Assembly: GCA_921293015.1 (NCBI GenBank)
Contig: OV121093.1
Span: 28,964,622 to 29,028,621 of the forward strand
Direction of reading: 5' to 3'
DNA: 64,000 bases
Source: Phorcus lineatus
Taxonomy: Eukaryota > Mollusca > Gastropoda > Trochida > Trochidae
Part shown: in pieces, positions 21,759-34,589 of the stretch
How the letters are laid out: each line of letters begins with the position of its first letter
Numbering within the stretch: position 1 is the first letter of the stretch
Notes under the pieces: generated by a model
What the model was told of the DNA's origin: nothing
Seen by the model: only the letters and a program-made list of their open reading frames with translations
Databases searched by the model: none
Translations under genes and position numbers: made by a program

Positions 21759-23105
21759 AAAGACGACTCCGTTGAAAAATTGATCCAGTCTCAGGTTCTC
21801 TCCGAGGTGGGGCACCTCAAACGTGCCAACCATCAGATGAGGAGAGAACTGCATCAGATGAGGACAGCTCTTGAACAGATTGAGGAGGACAACAGGGCGT
21901 ATCGAGATTGTCTACAGAGAGGTGAGAGACAAAACACTGAACTGTCCGATAGTTTTGTAAAATCTGAACTCTTAACATCTGAATTAGCACGTCATGATCG
22001 ACAAATCAGGGAACTTAATCACGAACTTAGAGACACGAAGGATGCATGTGAACTGTCATCTAAAGCTTTCAATAAAGAAATAAATCATGTACGTGATTTG
22101 TCTACATTTCTGAAATCAAAAACTCTGAAAAATACGCTTGCATGGCATGAGCGTCAAATTAATGAACTCAATTTAACTCTGAGAGAACAAACTGATTCAT
22201 GTAAATCAAGGAATTCTACAATCAATAAGAAACCTGATTCAGTGTTGAATAAAAGACAAACAACTTCAGTGTCTCCGACCTCTACTGCTGCTGTACCTAG
22301 AGCTATAACAACATCTAAACCAAGCACAGAGAGAAGTCGGATCCTTGTTGTACCATCTGAATCAAGTGACCATCCTCAGATGCGACAGTTCAATATCATC
22401 AGGAACTCGTTTGACAAATATTCTTATCTGGCTCCTGATTATTATATGTCTGCACTCTATGTTTCCAAAATAAACTCTTTGATAATTAGTCTTTACAACC
22501 CCGGCAGGATCATCATCTCAGAACTTAACACTTCCAAAACTGAAACAATAAAACGCAATGTTAGTACAGTAGGAATGGCAGCCGATGAGGAAAGGGGAAT
22601 TGTTTTCCTCACAACATTTTATCCTACTAAATCAATCAGTAGAATGTCATTGCAGGGGGGAAACTTTACTACCTTAGTGGACTTGTCAGGTTATGATATG
22701 AATCCTCGTGCGATGGCTATAAACCCATCAACAAAGACAATATATGCTGGTAATTATTTTAAACTGTTCAAAGTATTCTATGATGGAACTGGTTTGAGGA
22801 CACTTGACACTGGTTCTGGTATCAACGCAGTAACTCTGGACATCACCAAGGGTTTCCTGTACTACACCAAGGGAGTGAAGCTGATGAAAATGTCATTTTC
22901 TTTAGAGATAACTAGTGAAGTGACACAGTTTAACTTTTCTATTTGGAATCTGATTTTCCACCAAAATAAAGTGTATTACACGAGCTGGAGGAAATCCCCC
23001 GGTGTACTGGGAGTAGTGGATGTAGAACATAACGGTGTGTCTAGAACACTTCAGACACTGAATGTGACTGGTGTGAGTTTCTACTCTATTTGTTTGATTC
23101 CGTAA
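21759..23105 (+). CDS. Coiled-coil/beta-propeller protein, copy A, 5'-truncated
   Basis: The frame is open from about 21741 to the TAA at 23103-23105. From 21759 it encodes 448 residues that align throughout with residues 92-532 of the intact copy at 38614-40212. No Met or signal peptide precedes the conserved region, since DDSVEKLIQS directly follows CTCAATTCAG. That sequence could be a 3' splice site, but the same CTCAATTCAG is present in non-coding DNA about 650 bases upstream of the matching codons in copy B, so a deletion fusing upstream DNA to codon 92 explains it better. The remaining part holds heptad-like coil (first about 150 residues), a Ser/Thr-rich linker and a propeller of about 245 residues with no frameshift or stop. 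It is either a very young pseudogene, a gene that now uses an upstream exon, or a copy that makes a non-secreted protein. An ATTAAA poly(A) signal follows at 23214. Confidence 0.75.
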   Translation, partial: KDDSVEKLIQSQVLSEVGHLKRANHQMRRELHQMRTALEQIEEDNRAYRDCLQRGERQNTELSDSFVKSELLTSELARHDRQIRELNHELRDTKDACELSSKAFNKEINHVRDLSTFLKSKTLKNTLAWHERQINELNLTLREQTDSCKSRNSTINKKPDSVLNKRQTTSVSPTSTAAVPRAITTSKPSTERSRILVVPSESSDHPQMRQFNIIRNSFDKYSYLAPDYYMSALYVSKINSLIISLYNPGRIIISELNTSKTETIKRNVSTVGMAADEERGIVFLTTFYPTKSISRMSLQGGNFTTLVDLSGYDMNPRAMAINPSTKTIYAGNYFKLFKVFYDGTGLRTLDTGSGINAVTLDITKGFLYYTKGVKLMKMSFSLEITSEVTQFNFSIWNLIFHQNKVYYTSWRKSPGVLGVVDVEHNGVSRTLQTLNVTGVSFYSICLIP

Positions 23106-23213
23106 CTACACTCAACATGGTTAGATATAGAAGCCTGAATTTATCTATGTATTATTTTGTTTATTCATACTATTATGTTCAATTCTTGATTATTGTTTTT
23201 GCAATGTTTGAAC

Positions 23214-23219
23214 ATTAAA
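23214..23219 (+). terminator. Poly(A) signal ATTAAA
   Basis: This lies about 110 bases after the stop of propeller copy A. The matching ATTAAA follows the stop of copy B by about 67 bases (40279-40284), and the surrounding text (CATTAAAATTA) is shared. Confidence 0.5.
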
Positions 23220-23539
23220 ATTAGCATATCACAGCATGTAAACAACAAGTGAACATGTTCATAAATTCATTTTCAAATCTTGTAATTTAAGTAATGAAGC
23301 AATGTATGGAAGAAGTTGCCATATGAGAACCATATTTCTTCTCTCGTAAATATGTCTTAAATATTTATGTTTGTTGTATATACATTTGAATGCCTTTTTA
23401 CGGGAAACGAATTGGGAAAGTTCAATACTTATCTCTTAAAATGTAACAATGCAGGTACGTATTCATGTTGTGGTTAAAACATTTTGTGCTGGAATTTATA
23501 AACGTTTGTTTTTAATTTACCCCTAATAAGGTACACTCA

Positions 23540-25790
23540 TGTCCTGCTAGGATAGGCCTTATCGCATTTCCCGTATTATTCTGTGTTTGTCGTCAAGGCT
23601 GCTTTGACTGATAATCAAATGAGAACTCGTATTAGAATTGAACATTTTTTGCTGAAGAGGAAGCTGCACTATAATCACTTGTTGCCAGCAAGGTTTAAAT
23701 TAGCCAGAGATAGAAACTGAAGCAGTTAAAAGCCAAGCGTGGGAAGATGGGTTAAAATCAATCATACAAGCGCATATGAATAAATCTTTAACTCGGTCAC
23801 GGTAAGCTCGACATTAATAATGTAGCGCCATTGGAATTCAAATTAAAAAAACAAAAATAATTTTCTGTGTGTTATATTCTTACTTCTTTTATATTCCATA
23901 TTTTTGATAAATGTATTGGTGTAGAATATCAGACAGATGAATTGAAATTTTTGCACTGATTGACCCGCCTGCTCAGTCAACAAACAACACTCTTCACATG
24001 TTGCACGCTGTTCACGAGCTGTCTGCTCTGCTACAGGAATCATATCTCCAGGCACAGTTGTATAACTTTTCGTAAAGGTCTGTCTTATTCATTTATTTAG
24101 TAAATATGATTAATTGAATAAGACGATAAAATACGATTTTTAAATACGATTTGCTTGGGAAATATACACTGAAGTAATTTAAGACGTACTCTGGACAAAA
24201 TTTCATGACAATAACTTAATATGTCACAGAAATATAATTGTTAAATTTCTACAATGGTACAAATTCTTCTACTTTCTAATGAATAGAAACGTTCACTTAT
24301 TCTATATCTATAATTCTAATTTTTGTTTAGCATCTTTATTATTCTCTCTTAACATAATGATGTAAGATAACATGAATTGAATGTAAATTTTACAGACGCT
24401 TCTTTGTCTTGCAGTAATCAGTCTTTCTGTTATGAATGCTTACTTGCTTCAGAAATATATGTGTCACATCATCACAATCATTGTTTCTGTATGAGAACAT
24501 GTAGATTGATCCTTCAAAGATTTGGATAACAAACCTGATTTGTTCGTTGAAGGACACATTCGTGTTTCAACAAGAAAAGCCTTTAAAAAGGCTAAGTTGA
24601 AGGCACCCTTATTAGGCTAGGAAATACTGCGAAATCATAGGGTACAAATAAGATAGGATTTTCATTAAGGCAAATAAGTAGATTAAGGCCATTAATAGAA
24701 CAAAATACCTTCATTTTATCTTTTATTTAGAAAAAGTTATACAATTATTTGTTTACTGAATCAAATAATAGAATAGTGAGGCAAATTTGCAGTTAAAAAT
24801 ATACATTTATATTTCAAACAACAATCACCGATTTATCCCTTGGAAATGGATCTATTTTTAGAATATAGGTCACCGCTCACAGTTTTCGATTCTTTTGCAA
24901 ATTCATATTACCACATGTATCACTAATTCTTTCTCAACTCTCAAGGATTGACAGTACAAGATATATTAAATTACTGACTAGTAGTTCACTGCCTATATCT
25001 TTGTCTGTAACAAAGCGATATCACACAAGTTGACTCGCCTTTACTTATCAACTTGTAGCTCTCCTTGTTTCTCGTGTGTGCCGTTGTAAAGGAGGGGTTT
25101 TTACTGATATGGAATAGAGTTTTCTAACCTTTCATGCGACATTTACGCGTCTAATTTATTACGCGTGTGGTCATGAAGAACTGTACCGTCTTATTTATTC
25201 TTAAACACCACTGTTCCCTTTAAAATTTGAGATTTGCAGAAACAATCGTTTTCCGTATTAAAGGTTGCCAATTATTTCGGAATACCCACATGGTCACGTG
25301 GTTCTAAATTTAATACAGATGTGTTCATTGGTTTACGATATTGTCGAAATACAAAGAGGCTAATTATGATTGGTTGAAAGTTCTTTTGAAAATTTCAAGT
25401 GTAATATAGAGAGAAATTTCGGGCCTCCAACCAATAATAGTTCCATTAACGCATCGACATCGTTTGGAAAGCCAGAATATACTGATTGTTTCATACTGTT
25501 AATCATTTATTTTTGCCGGATGTTATTCTCGTGCAAAAATTACTGATTCGCGGGGTTTAATTCTCGCGCATGTCGACTAAGCAAAATTTGGTGAGCAAAA
25601 CTAAATGAACCGTGCATAAAAGTATAAAAATATACATTTTGTTTTAAGAATTGTAATTATCATGCCATGACTTAATCTTAAATTTATTGGGACAATGTCT
25701 AAAATTTCGGAACCAACTAAAATACTAATTTGATTCATACAATAGTTTTCTTTAATTGTTCCGATTCTAAATTAGCCAATTTAACTTGAA
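23540..25790. other. Non-coding stretch
   Basis: No gene was recognised. A GCACGTGC-type element with divergent core (TTGCACTGATTGACCCGCCT, then TGCACGCTGTTCACGAGC) lies at about 23950-24030. An AT-rich region follows. E-box CACGTG occurs at about 25294. Confidence 0.5.
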
Positions 25791-25794
25791 ATGA

Positions 25795-26035
25795 CTTATG
25801 ACCAAACACATCATTATTTCAACTTTTTAAAAGGACTTTGCTGAATTGATATTTTTTATATTCCTAAACATACCAACCGCTTGACTAATACATAAACACT
25901 TTATTTGGAACTAACTCAGTTGGTAGAGCGTCCACTCCTCACCTGGGAGGCCGGGGTTCGATTCCTAAGCGTGCCATAGCAAACTATGTTAAAGATATAT
26001 TTTACTTCTTGCTTGACACTCAGCAATATAAGATA
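25795..26035 (+). mobile_element. tRNA-derived SINE (family 2), fuller copy
   Basis: Box A is CTCAGTTGGTAGAGC (about 25915) and box B is GGGGTTCGATTCC (about 25952), with an acceptor-like GTGCC end. A leading arm and a tail are shared with 5040-5240. The head resembles a tRNA but the arms do not pair as a functional tRNA. Confidence 0.7.
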
Positions 26036-26434
26036 AAACATCACTTGAACTGGCCCGCTGCTTGTGCCGAGATTGGTGTAATGACAAGCCAATAAGTAAA
26101 TAGTAACGGAACCCCACCTCGGGTTCAAGTGTGAAACTAACGGACTCGTCATTCATGATTCGTGAAAGGGATGGTCACGTGATTACCCGGGTGTAACAAG
26201 TCGTTTCATGACTATCCTTGTATCTGTTCTGTTGCCCATCATTAACTTCTGTAAACCTTGCTGCCAACCTTCACATTTCGTTGTTTTTATGCAATAATCA
26301 CGCGGATGAATTGTTGCAATACTCAATGTGTCATTTGAGTGTCGATGAAGGGTGCTGTCGTTCTCTATCTTATATTCCGAACAGAGCACAGACATTCATT
26401 TTTATATACCACTTACCTTTCCTTCTTCAAAAAG

Positions 26435-26695
26435 TGAATCCCGCCAGGGGCTCTACAACGTTGTCTGCAGTTAAGGGCTGTTCTACACGCAGTCAGGTTT
26501 GGGTGCAATGCTACACTGAATTTAAGCGAAGTACCACCCATGGTTCGCTAGGTCCAGCCGATGTTCGAAGTGTTCACCGCAATTCATAGCCACAATGGTG
26601 TTGTGGGCTTTCATACTGCAATAACACTAGGAGCCGCTATATAAGTGAAATACTCATGAAAGAGGAGTTAAACACCAACTCACCTCACCTCAAAA
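26435..26695 (+). mobile_element. SINE (family 1), head lost
   Basis: It begins at the box B remnant (GAATCCCGCCAGGGGCTC). The body CTGTTCTACACGCAGTCAGG, TTTGGGTGCAATGCTACACT, AGCCACAATGGTGTTG is shared with 47388-47655. It ends with a GTTAAACACCAACTCACC tail of a type common in molluscan SINEs. The open frames across it are by-products. Confidence 0.75.
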
Positions 26696-26699
26696 AGCG

Positions 26700-29600
26700 A
26701 AAGAGGCGTCCTTAAAGAGTTAAGGGTTAAGAGACTTACTAAGCCCTGCTGACCAAGCTCAGTCGTTGTGTCACTGTGGTATAATTATCTTCGTTTGTAT
26801 TACACACACAGACTTTTCAATACTTGTACTGTTTAAACTGTTCTCTCTTGTTTAAATGCCCAACTTACATTTCATTAAGATTGCTATTGTGTAATTTGGA
26901 AGTTTAAGTTTGGAATAAATATTCAATCGCAATGCACATACTTTAAAACATCAAAATCTAACAATAACATAATATGACGAACTTTCTTTTTAAAACACAT
27001 CCATAAATTTGTTCAATGACCCACGGCCGTCATTTGTACCCTCAGCATTAACTACGCACGCAATATAAAATCTATGCAGACATGTTCTCAAATGATTTGC
27101 CTTTCTACTCCAACTCACTTAAACAAATAAATCTTTGGGGTTATTTAATGAGAACGGCCGAAAGACGATTTTCACGTCCAACTTTATGCTGAGAGGACAA
27201 ATGACCGCCGTCGCCCTTGACCCTAAGGGGGGTGTGGCCGCAGCGAGCAATCAGAAATCATAAGCTTCTGTTCTAAATTCGTCTGTGCTTTAACACTAGA
27301 TGAAAAATCATCGAAATAAGTATCAAATTTCAAGAGAACTTAACATATATCATGACATTAACAATAAACATCAACTTTTCATTTTACAGTTTATACTTTT
27401 ATTTAACAATCTGTATAATATCAGTATATCGGTACAAACAGAATGTTTATTTGGAAGGACACTGTAGCGATATGCGCGTGTCATTATCCGGGTTTCGATC
27501 TAAAATAACTACTTTAACCTTTATTTTTCCACTATACTAAAATTATAGGCATTTAGAAAGTGATTTCCGAAACAACCACTACGTTTTGATTGAATAAAGC
27601 CATTTGTAAAGTTGGACATATTTCACTCTAACAGCGTATTCTGGCCCCTTTAACATACACATGGCACGATACTTCTGCACTGATTCACCCACCTCGTGAA
27701 ATTGACACGACCTGCACGGGCCGCACGCTTTTCACGTGCATCAGCCTCACGAAGTTGTCAACAATTTAAGTTTACTTTTCATACATATTTCTGTACATTT
27801 ATGTCTAATTATGATGACCTCACGACGATATCATTTCATATTGTTTTTAATTTTTATAATTTGTATAAGTTTTCTCCATTATGTTGTATCCAATTTGGTG
27901 AACCAGGACATATGAGCCTTTTTAAGTGAAGAGACGGTCTTTCTTGTGAGCAATTGAAAGGCTGGGGATTTTCTTCATCACGTCGAGCCTGTCTCCACCT
28001 CTAACCTTTGCTGTTTTAATGCAGCAACTACTCCAGCGAAATGTTGTAATATTGAGGGAGGGCGAGGTCGATCTCCTTATTATTTTCCGAACAAAACACA
28101 AGCATTCATTTTTCATAAATGACCTATTTAATTTTCTTCAAAAAGCAAAAGAGGCGTCCTTAAAATCTCACTTCAAGCATGAAAGTCTGGGGTTGAGAAG
28201 AATTGTTTAGCTGCAGTGACACTGTGATATAACTGTAGGGTTTAAATTGAAGTTGTATTTACGATTCGGGTTAAAACGAATCTTGCCAAAACATTTACAG
28301 ACAGATGTGGATACTTTGTATCTGCTGTGAGAAGGGAAATCCTTCCCGACGTGCGATACTGATTACAATGCAGGGCTCTTCCCGCGCTTGTATAGCAGTA
28401 TCGGACCGGGGTCAACACTTTCTTAAAAACATATTTCATGAAATTGTTATAGATACACCTCAACTAAAATTTCCCAAATTGTGTATCTTGGTTGGTTAAT
28501 AAGATGTGTATTTACCAGAGGTAGGCAGTTCAGATCAAAAACTTAAAGTCATAGAAACTTAATTATTTTACTATATCCTGATCAAAAACCAACTCAACAG
28601 AAGAAAGCTAACCGTTTTCCGCGAAATTCGTTGGGGAAATGTACTTTATTGCCCAGAAAGGTGTGTACTGTTAGTTGTTGTTTTGATCTCCCGACAGCAG
28701 CTAAGCCCCACCTATTTACTGGTTGACCCCTTTTCTGCATATTCAAATATGTGTGTCGGACACGAAGTGGCTAAGCTCCCCTGAATATCTTAGGGACCAG
28801 TCGTTAAAAAGTGTTAAAATGTTTAACTTAAACAGTTGTAACGCAAAGCATTCTTAAAATATCAACTTTTGCAAAATATTTCAAGCACTTTATAGTGCAA
28901 ACGAAAAGCTTTCCTTTCTTTTTCAAATAGGATCTGTATGCAATTAACTCAAGAATAAGCGTCAATTTCTAGTATCAATTTTTCATTTAAAAATGTCATA
29001 GACTTAACCATGGCCTATTACAAAATTGCTCCCCGCACATCGATGTAACGCAGCTAAAAACAAAACTATACTAACTGTCTATATGCATTTTCAACTTCTT
29101 TCTGCAAAAATCTAGAAAAATTAAAGGTCTCATTGTTTGTGAACATTATGTGTATTTTTAGCTAATTTGTTTTACTATTTCATGCATATTTATTGAGGTA
29201 TGTATATATGTATATGTATATGTATAGATACAGCAGACGGTCAAATTAATTCAGATGTTATTAACAAGGCTACTATCTATTTACTAAGTTTATCTTTCTT
29301 GAACTACTCTTTAGATTACAAAGACATCACAGAAGAAAACCCCCAAATGTTTAATGCACTGTACTAAAACTATTGAACAAGTGATATTGATACGGCCAGT
29401 CCACATGAACTCAAAATTAAATGAAATATTTTACAACGCCTCCCGTACTTTTATTGATCAACTGACTTGCTGTGCTCTGTGAACAATCATTGGTCCCTAT
29501 CCCATAATATTTATTGAAAGAAATTTAGAAACATTATTAATGCTGTCGCTAGTTTGTGGTGGTGTTAATAGAACATATCATGATCATGTGACACACCATT

Positions 29601-30220
29601 TTCTAAAATATATTCCCCTAAAGTTTCCCTGACCCTCAATCCAATGTGTCACGTAATATTGTGTCATCGCTGTGTTCAGAACCAACAGCTGCGGTTCGAT
29701 ATTTATTTAGATGATTTAAAATGATAACCCAAAATGTATCCGGGCCTTTTCAAAAAGCGCACAGGGAAGCACATATCCACGTGTCGGAGAGTATTACATA
29801 TTATTAGATGACGTCATCAAGATAAAGTTTTATCTGACAGTAGGAGATGCGCATTAGAACTCCGAACTACCTACTGAAATACCGGCACAACTTGTGTGAA
29901 AGTGTGTCATGTTAAATCATGAATGGGATAAGATCAACAAGTCAGGTTTTTAAAAACTAATAGATCACTGACAACTAATTTTTCAGGTGTTGATTAAAAC
30001 TAAATTCTTGACATTTAATAACTATTAAAAATGGTTGTAATAATATTGCATATGAAAACACTGATAATTGCAAAATTGAAAAATATATCATATTTGAAGT
30101 AGACAGTAGCAGTCATAATATAATACAAGTTACCCAAACTTATGTTAGGTAATTTACTTTTTATACAAGCGTAATAAGCCGATTTGTTTCACAAATACTA
30201 CCTTCATTTGAAATCCTACA
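26700..30220. other. Non-coding stretch
   Basis: No gene was recognised. A GCACGTGC-type element is at about 27670-27745. The last about 340 bases (from 29880) are the 3' flank shared with TRIM A (6605-6850). A short run of TATATG/TATG words is at about 29205-29225. Confidence 0.5.
27670..27745 (+). repeat. GCACGTGC-palindrome element
   Basis: The motif order is TGCACTGATTCACCCACCTC, TGAAATTGACACGACC, TGCACGGGCCGCACGCTTTT, CACGTGC. It is the copy closest to the consensus of this short repeated element, and TGCACGG and CGCACGC words flank the palindrome. Confidence 0.6.
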
Positions 30221-30227
30221 TGCACAA

Positions 30228-32390
30228 CTAACCAAATGTGTATTTGAGCAAACCCTTGAGGTACAATGTAACACACAGTTTATCTCCATCAAAACACAAA
30301 CCAGTTGGACAATGTAAACCATCCTCTTCAGTCAGGATATCTTTAATAAACTGTCCTGACTGACTGAGATGAATCACTTTGTGTGTGTCATAGTCAGCTA
30401 CCAGAATGTCTCCTGTACTGGTGGATGTGATTCCCCATGGACCTATCAGTGCTCTGTCCCCAGTAGGCGTGTATATGAATACAATATCACCAGTCCGTGT
30501 CAGACAGATGACAGACTTCAGACCAAAGTCTGACACCAGGATAGTACCTTGTCTAGTTACATGTATGTAACGAGGATTAATTAAGCTCTTTCCTATGGCA
30601 GGAAGTGTTGTGAAGATCTTCAAGATGGTTCCCTTCATATCGATCAGATCCACAGAGGATGGATTACCAGAACCTGCCACCAGTGTTGACTGATCAAGAG
30701 TAGACAGACCACTGTACTTCTTACTTGTCTGTATTGTAGACAGGAGTTCCAGGTCAGGAGTCACAGCAACTGTGATGATACGTTTAGATCCAATAAGAGA
30801 CACAGCTACCTTGCCTTCACTGATAACTGTAAAACACCAGGGATAACCAGACACTTTGAGTGCACTTGAACATGACTGTCCTCCTTTAGTGTGAAATGAT
30901 TTCAGACGTTTTGAAGAATAATCAGTAAAAAGTGTAACTTTAGCTCCTGCCAATTTCATGACTAAACAATCTGTTACATAAAAATTGTCACTCACATCAA
31001 GTTTAGCGTTGATAACTTCATCTAATACATGTGCTGCTGTCAGGTCTGTATTATCAATCTGCTGAATGTTCAAGTCCATCTTGTTAATCATCACATCCAT
31101 CATTTCAATCTGTTTCTTCAGTTGAGCAAGGTCGTATATAAAGCTGATGTCAGCTACCTCTATTCTGTCCTTCCTCTGTGTCCCTGTGACGTCAGCTCCT
31201 GATCCAGACGACAGATACATCTCAAACAGCTGCGCCTCATCCTCCAACTCCAGGGCCTGCTGGATGGACTGAGACTGCTGCTGGTACAGCTGTAGATCCA
31301 TTTGTTTTGTCTTCATCATCGACCTCAACTGCTCCTTGTCTTGTTCTGTTTGATCCTTCACATTCTTAATCAGCTGATCTTCCTTCTGTTTCAGTGCATC
31401 AATAGCTTCCTTTATAGCTTTCCTTATATCTGATTCAAGCTTGGACCTACCGGACGCTAAGGTTTTGGTTTGAGAATCTAGCTCTTTGTTCTGGACACTT
31501 ATCGAATCAATCTTACCAGCCAGATTTTGTTGGCTGTTTTGAAGTCTTGACTTGACCTCTGTCAGCTGTGCCTTGATTGTGACGACCTCTTTACATGCCC
31601 TATGCTCTATACTGCAGCAGACTGTACACAGGGGTTTGTTACAGTCTTTGCAGAAAAGATTAATTTTCTCCTCATGTTTACTGCATATGAAATTCTTTCT
31701 TCGGATAGGCGATGTTCCTGAATATTTTACAACTTCATGTTTCTTTGAGTTGGGCATTATGCTGTGCAGTTTCAAACATCCATCACAAAACAGAGCTTCA
31801 CATTCATAGCACCAGTGTTTTGCTGGAGTTTTCTTCCCTTCCTCTGTGCATACTGAACAATTGTCAAGTCCTGAAAACCAAGTAAATAACTCAATTGATA
31901 GAACATAATTGACATGACAATATTACATTATGTTGAAACTGTCAATGTGTTTACACATTGGCGGCATCTGTGTATAATTATAAATGAGTATCAAAATATT
32001 GACTATCCCATAAATAGTAATTTATTCAAATCATTCACAACTGACTTTCACTGAAGGCAAATTAGGAGTAACACATTTTCCATAAAGAAGGTTTATTCTA
32101 TGGCTACCTTGTTCAATTGAGTCCATTAGTCCAGTTAGAAGTAGTGATGGTTTTAGCTGGCCGGCCCACTCTTCCACAGGTCTGTGAGGGTGAGGCACTG
32201 GGGTCTCTTGTCTACACGTAGGACAGGGGATGATTTTGTTCCTCACAGCTTCTGCTTTAGTTTGCAGGTATTTTCGCAGACAGTTCTCACAGAAGGAATG
32301 TTGACATGTAAGGGTTACTGGTCGCTGATACACTTCCATACACACACTACAAGTCAGGAAGTCTTCCTGAAGCCTGCCTGCTGTCGCCAT
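30228..32390 (-). CDS. TRIM protein B: RING, two B-boxes, coiled coil, NHL-type propeller
   Basis: The coding sequence is complement(join(30228..31870, 32108..32390)), 641 residues. The donor is CAAG|GTAGCC at 32108 and the acceptor TTTTCAG|GA at 31870. The phase-1 junction restores Gly95, as in TRIM A. Exon 1 is 283 bases in both genes. The RING ligands (Cys14, Cys17, Cys29, His31, Cys34, Cys37, Cys56, Cys59) are intact, as are both B-boxes (CSVC...HWCYEC...FCDGC; CSKHEEK...CKDC...CTVCC). The frame stays open upstream of the first internal Met (31775), which confirms the longer exon. The coiled coil and propeller follow. Most residues match TRIM A. The differences cluster in the linker between the B-boxes and in the first part of the coil, whereas the second part of the coil is nearly identical at the DNA level. 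Expected role: cytosolic E3 ligase with unknown target. The 5' UTR acceptor is at 32405; its upstream exon was not found. Confidence 0.92.
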
Positions 32391-32419
32391 TTGGGATTGT
32401 AGGTCTGTAAAATAATAAG

Positions 32420-34040
32420 AATGTGTGACACATGATATATGTCACATTTCATTGATTATTTGTGGCGTCATCATTTTCTAATCAGTGAGCTAATTGTCAT
32501 TAAACGAATTACAAAAACATAATTAAAGGATGGTTTAAGCATATCATAATACCTGAAGGTGGTTCCTATCCGGGTTATAAATTGTGGACATTGGAATATA
32601 TGATACCAGAAAACAGGTGGCGTTCTCTTTACCATTTGAACAAAAACCTGGTCATTAAACTCCCCCTAAAGATATTCGGAACTACAAAACCCGCAAATAT
32701 TTTATTACACAACACTGCAAAGAGCTTAACAGACTCATCGCATTGACTAGACTCAATAGGTTTATTATAATGATAGCTAAACCCTGCTTAGAGCTGAACA
32801 ACTGAACAAAGCGCTTCTTAAATATTATTTGAGTTAAGTTTTTAGCTATCTGGCAAAGTACTCAATAGAATACACAAATGAAATGAAATATCATGAACTG
32901 AATTCGTCAATTAAATTATAATATTTACTTATTTTATGAAGTCTAAGAAGTATATTTTTACCAAACCATGTAAGCGAAATATTAATTGTTTTTATTCCTT
33001 GAAACTGTTTGCTTTCTAAAATTGTATGAAATGTATTTTCCAATCTTTCCAAAACACCTCTGAGTAAAGTGTCTTGTCATTTTTGGAAGCTTAACTTTTT
33101 ATGTAATTCAAAAATAGCAATATGCCCAGAAATAGCTTTGTTGTTTATATCTTGGGTTCACTCTGACAATATGTTAAGATTGTAAACGATATCGACAAAT
33201 ATCAAGTTTCTAATCATGGATACAATGAGCACTAAAACTAAACTAGTAAAAAGCTATAAAGTGTCGTTAACATTTTAATCTATTAAAAATCAAACCCTCA
33301 TTTTGATCGAAAACGTATCTGATCTGATATCAAATGTAGATTAGTTGACAATTAGCATGCAAGCGTTGATGTTAACTGTAATTCTATTGACTGTCATATC
33401 TCAAACATAGTTTTTGTGCGAAGAAACTATTATCGGAATGATTGACACAGAACATGCTTTGCACAAGTTACGTGTACATTTCCTCGCGATGCTCATATAT
33501 ACAGAAATCGCCTTACACTACATAGTTGTCATTTCATCTTCATGTTAATACATTTTTCAATTTTGCAACTTTTTACAATTTTTATGCATTATGAAACGTG
33601 CACTAAAAACTGGGGAAAACATATTTAAAAAATCAAGTTATTTTGTAAAATACTTGCTTTACATTTGATAAAAGACGTATTTCACAGTTGTACAAATGCC
33701 AATATTACACTTATTTACTTCAGATTCACATCGAGTGCAGAAATTATCTAGTTTGAACTACGGATTATTTCATACAGTTTTTTGGCGTCACAGTATTGTA
33801 TTATCAGTGGGTTATTTTCTAGTCAGTACTGATCTCTTACTGTGCGAGGAAAGAGATGTTTTTGGTGTTTTGATTTTGTGATACAAGGCAGAGAAAGGAT
33901 ACGTCACACGTACAACAAGAAACATCATAACTAATGACTAACGACAAAAATATGACATATAATAAAATGGATAATACACAAAGTGTATTATTGGCCGTTG
34001 GTGAGACTTGAGTACAACATTACTATTGATTAAACGTTTT
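32420..34040. other. Non-coding stretch upstream of TRIM B
   Basis: This should hold the 5' UTR intron and promoter of TRIM B. No GC-rich exon like the one at 10277-10400 and no GTCACGTGAC palindrome was found. No other gene was recognised. Confidence 0.45.
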
Positions 34041-34044
34041 CTTC

Positions 34045-34190
34045 TTACCTTCAAAAAGCTGAACCTGTTATCCGCCCCTCAGATATCTTTCACGTGATGA
34101 TAATGCTAACTTCATATCATGTCAGTTGTACACTGTTATGTTTATCATCCAGGTCAACTTGCCTCTGTTATCACATGGTATTTGTGCGGT
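34045..34190 (+). repeat. Duplicated block, right copy
   Basis: This is the counterpart of 3165-3310 in the same orientation, with CCGCCCC, TTTCACGTGATG and GGTCAACTTGCC words. Non-coding. Confidence 0.55.
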
Positions 34191-34589
34191 GTCAATCGAG
34201 ATGCATTTGAACAAGGTTTAAAAGGTGGTTATATGCATTGGAATTGATTTTGTATACATTTCAATAGATAAACAATTTTGGCTGAAACCAACGTATTTAT
34301 TTAGCTTTTGCAAAGTCAACAAACGAAAAACTAAAATCTGATTTTTTTTTCTTAGACGTCAGATATAACTTTCCATCATAGTTACTAAAAGGTTATATTA
34401 TTTGTATTAAAAAAAGGTAATGAACGATGAAATTCAAGGATCCCGACTGGTATTATCGAACCCGAACATTTCTTATATATAAGAAAATGACCTAGTCTGA
34501 CGGGTTTGAACGCAAACTAATTGAGTTATGGCCCCTTATTTCATCGTCTTCACAATAAACACTGCTCTCCTGTTGAGGAGTAAAGCAAT

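Noticed and set aside
25908-25978. Plus-strand tRNA gene
   Set aside because: The D-arm and box B look tRNA-like, but the acceptor and T stems do not pair; the flanks on both sides are shared with 5040-5240, so it is a SINE.
26218-26589. 123-codon frame
   Set aside because: It lies largely within a SINE copy whose counterpart at 47388 does not keep the frame.
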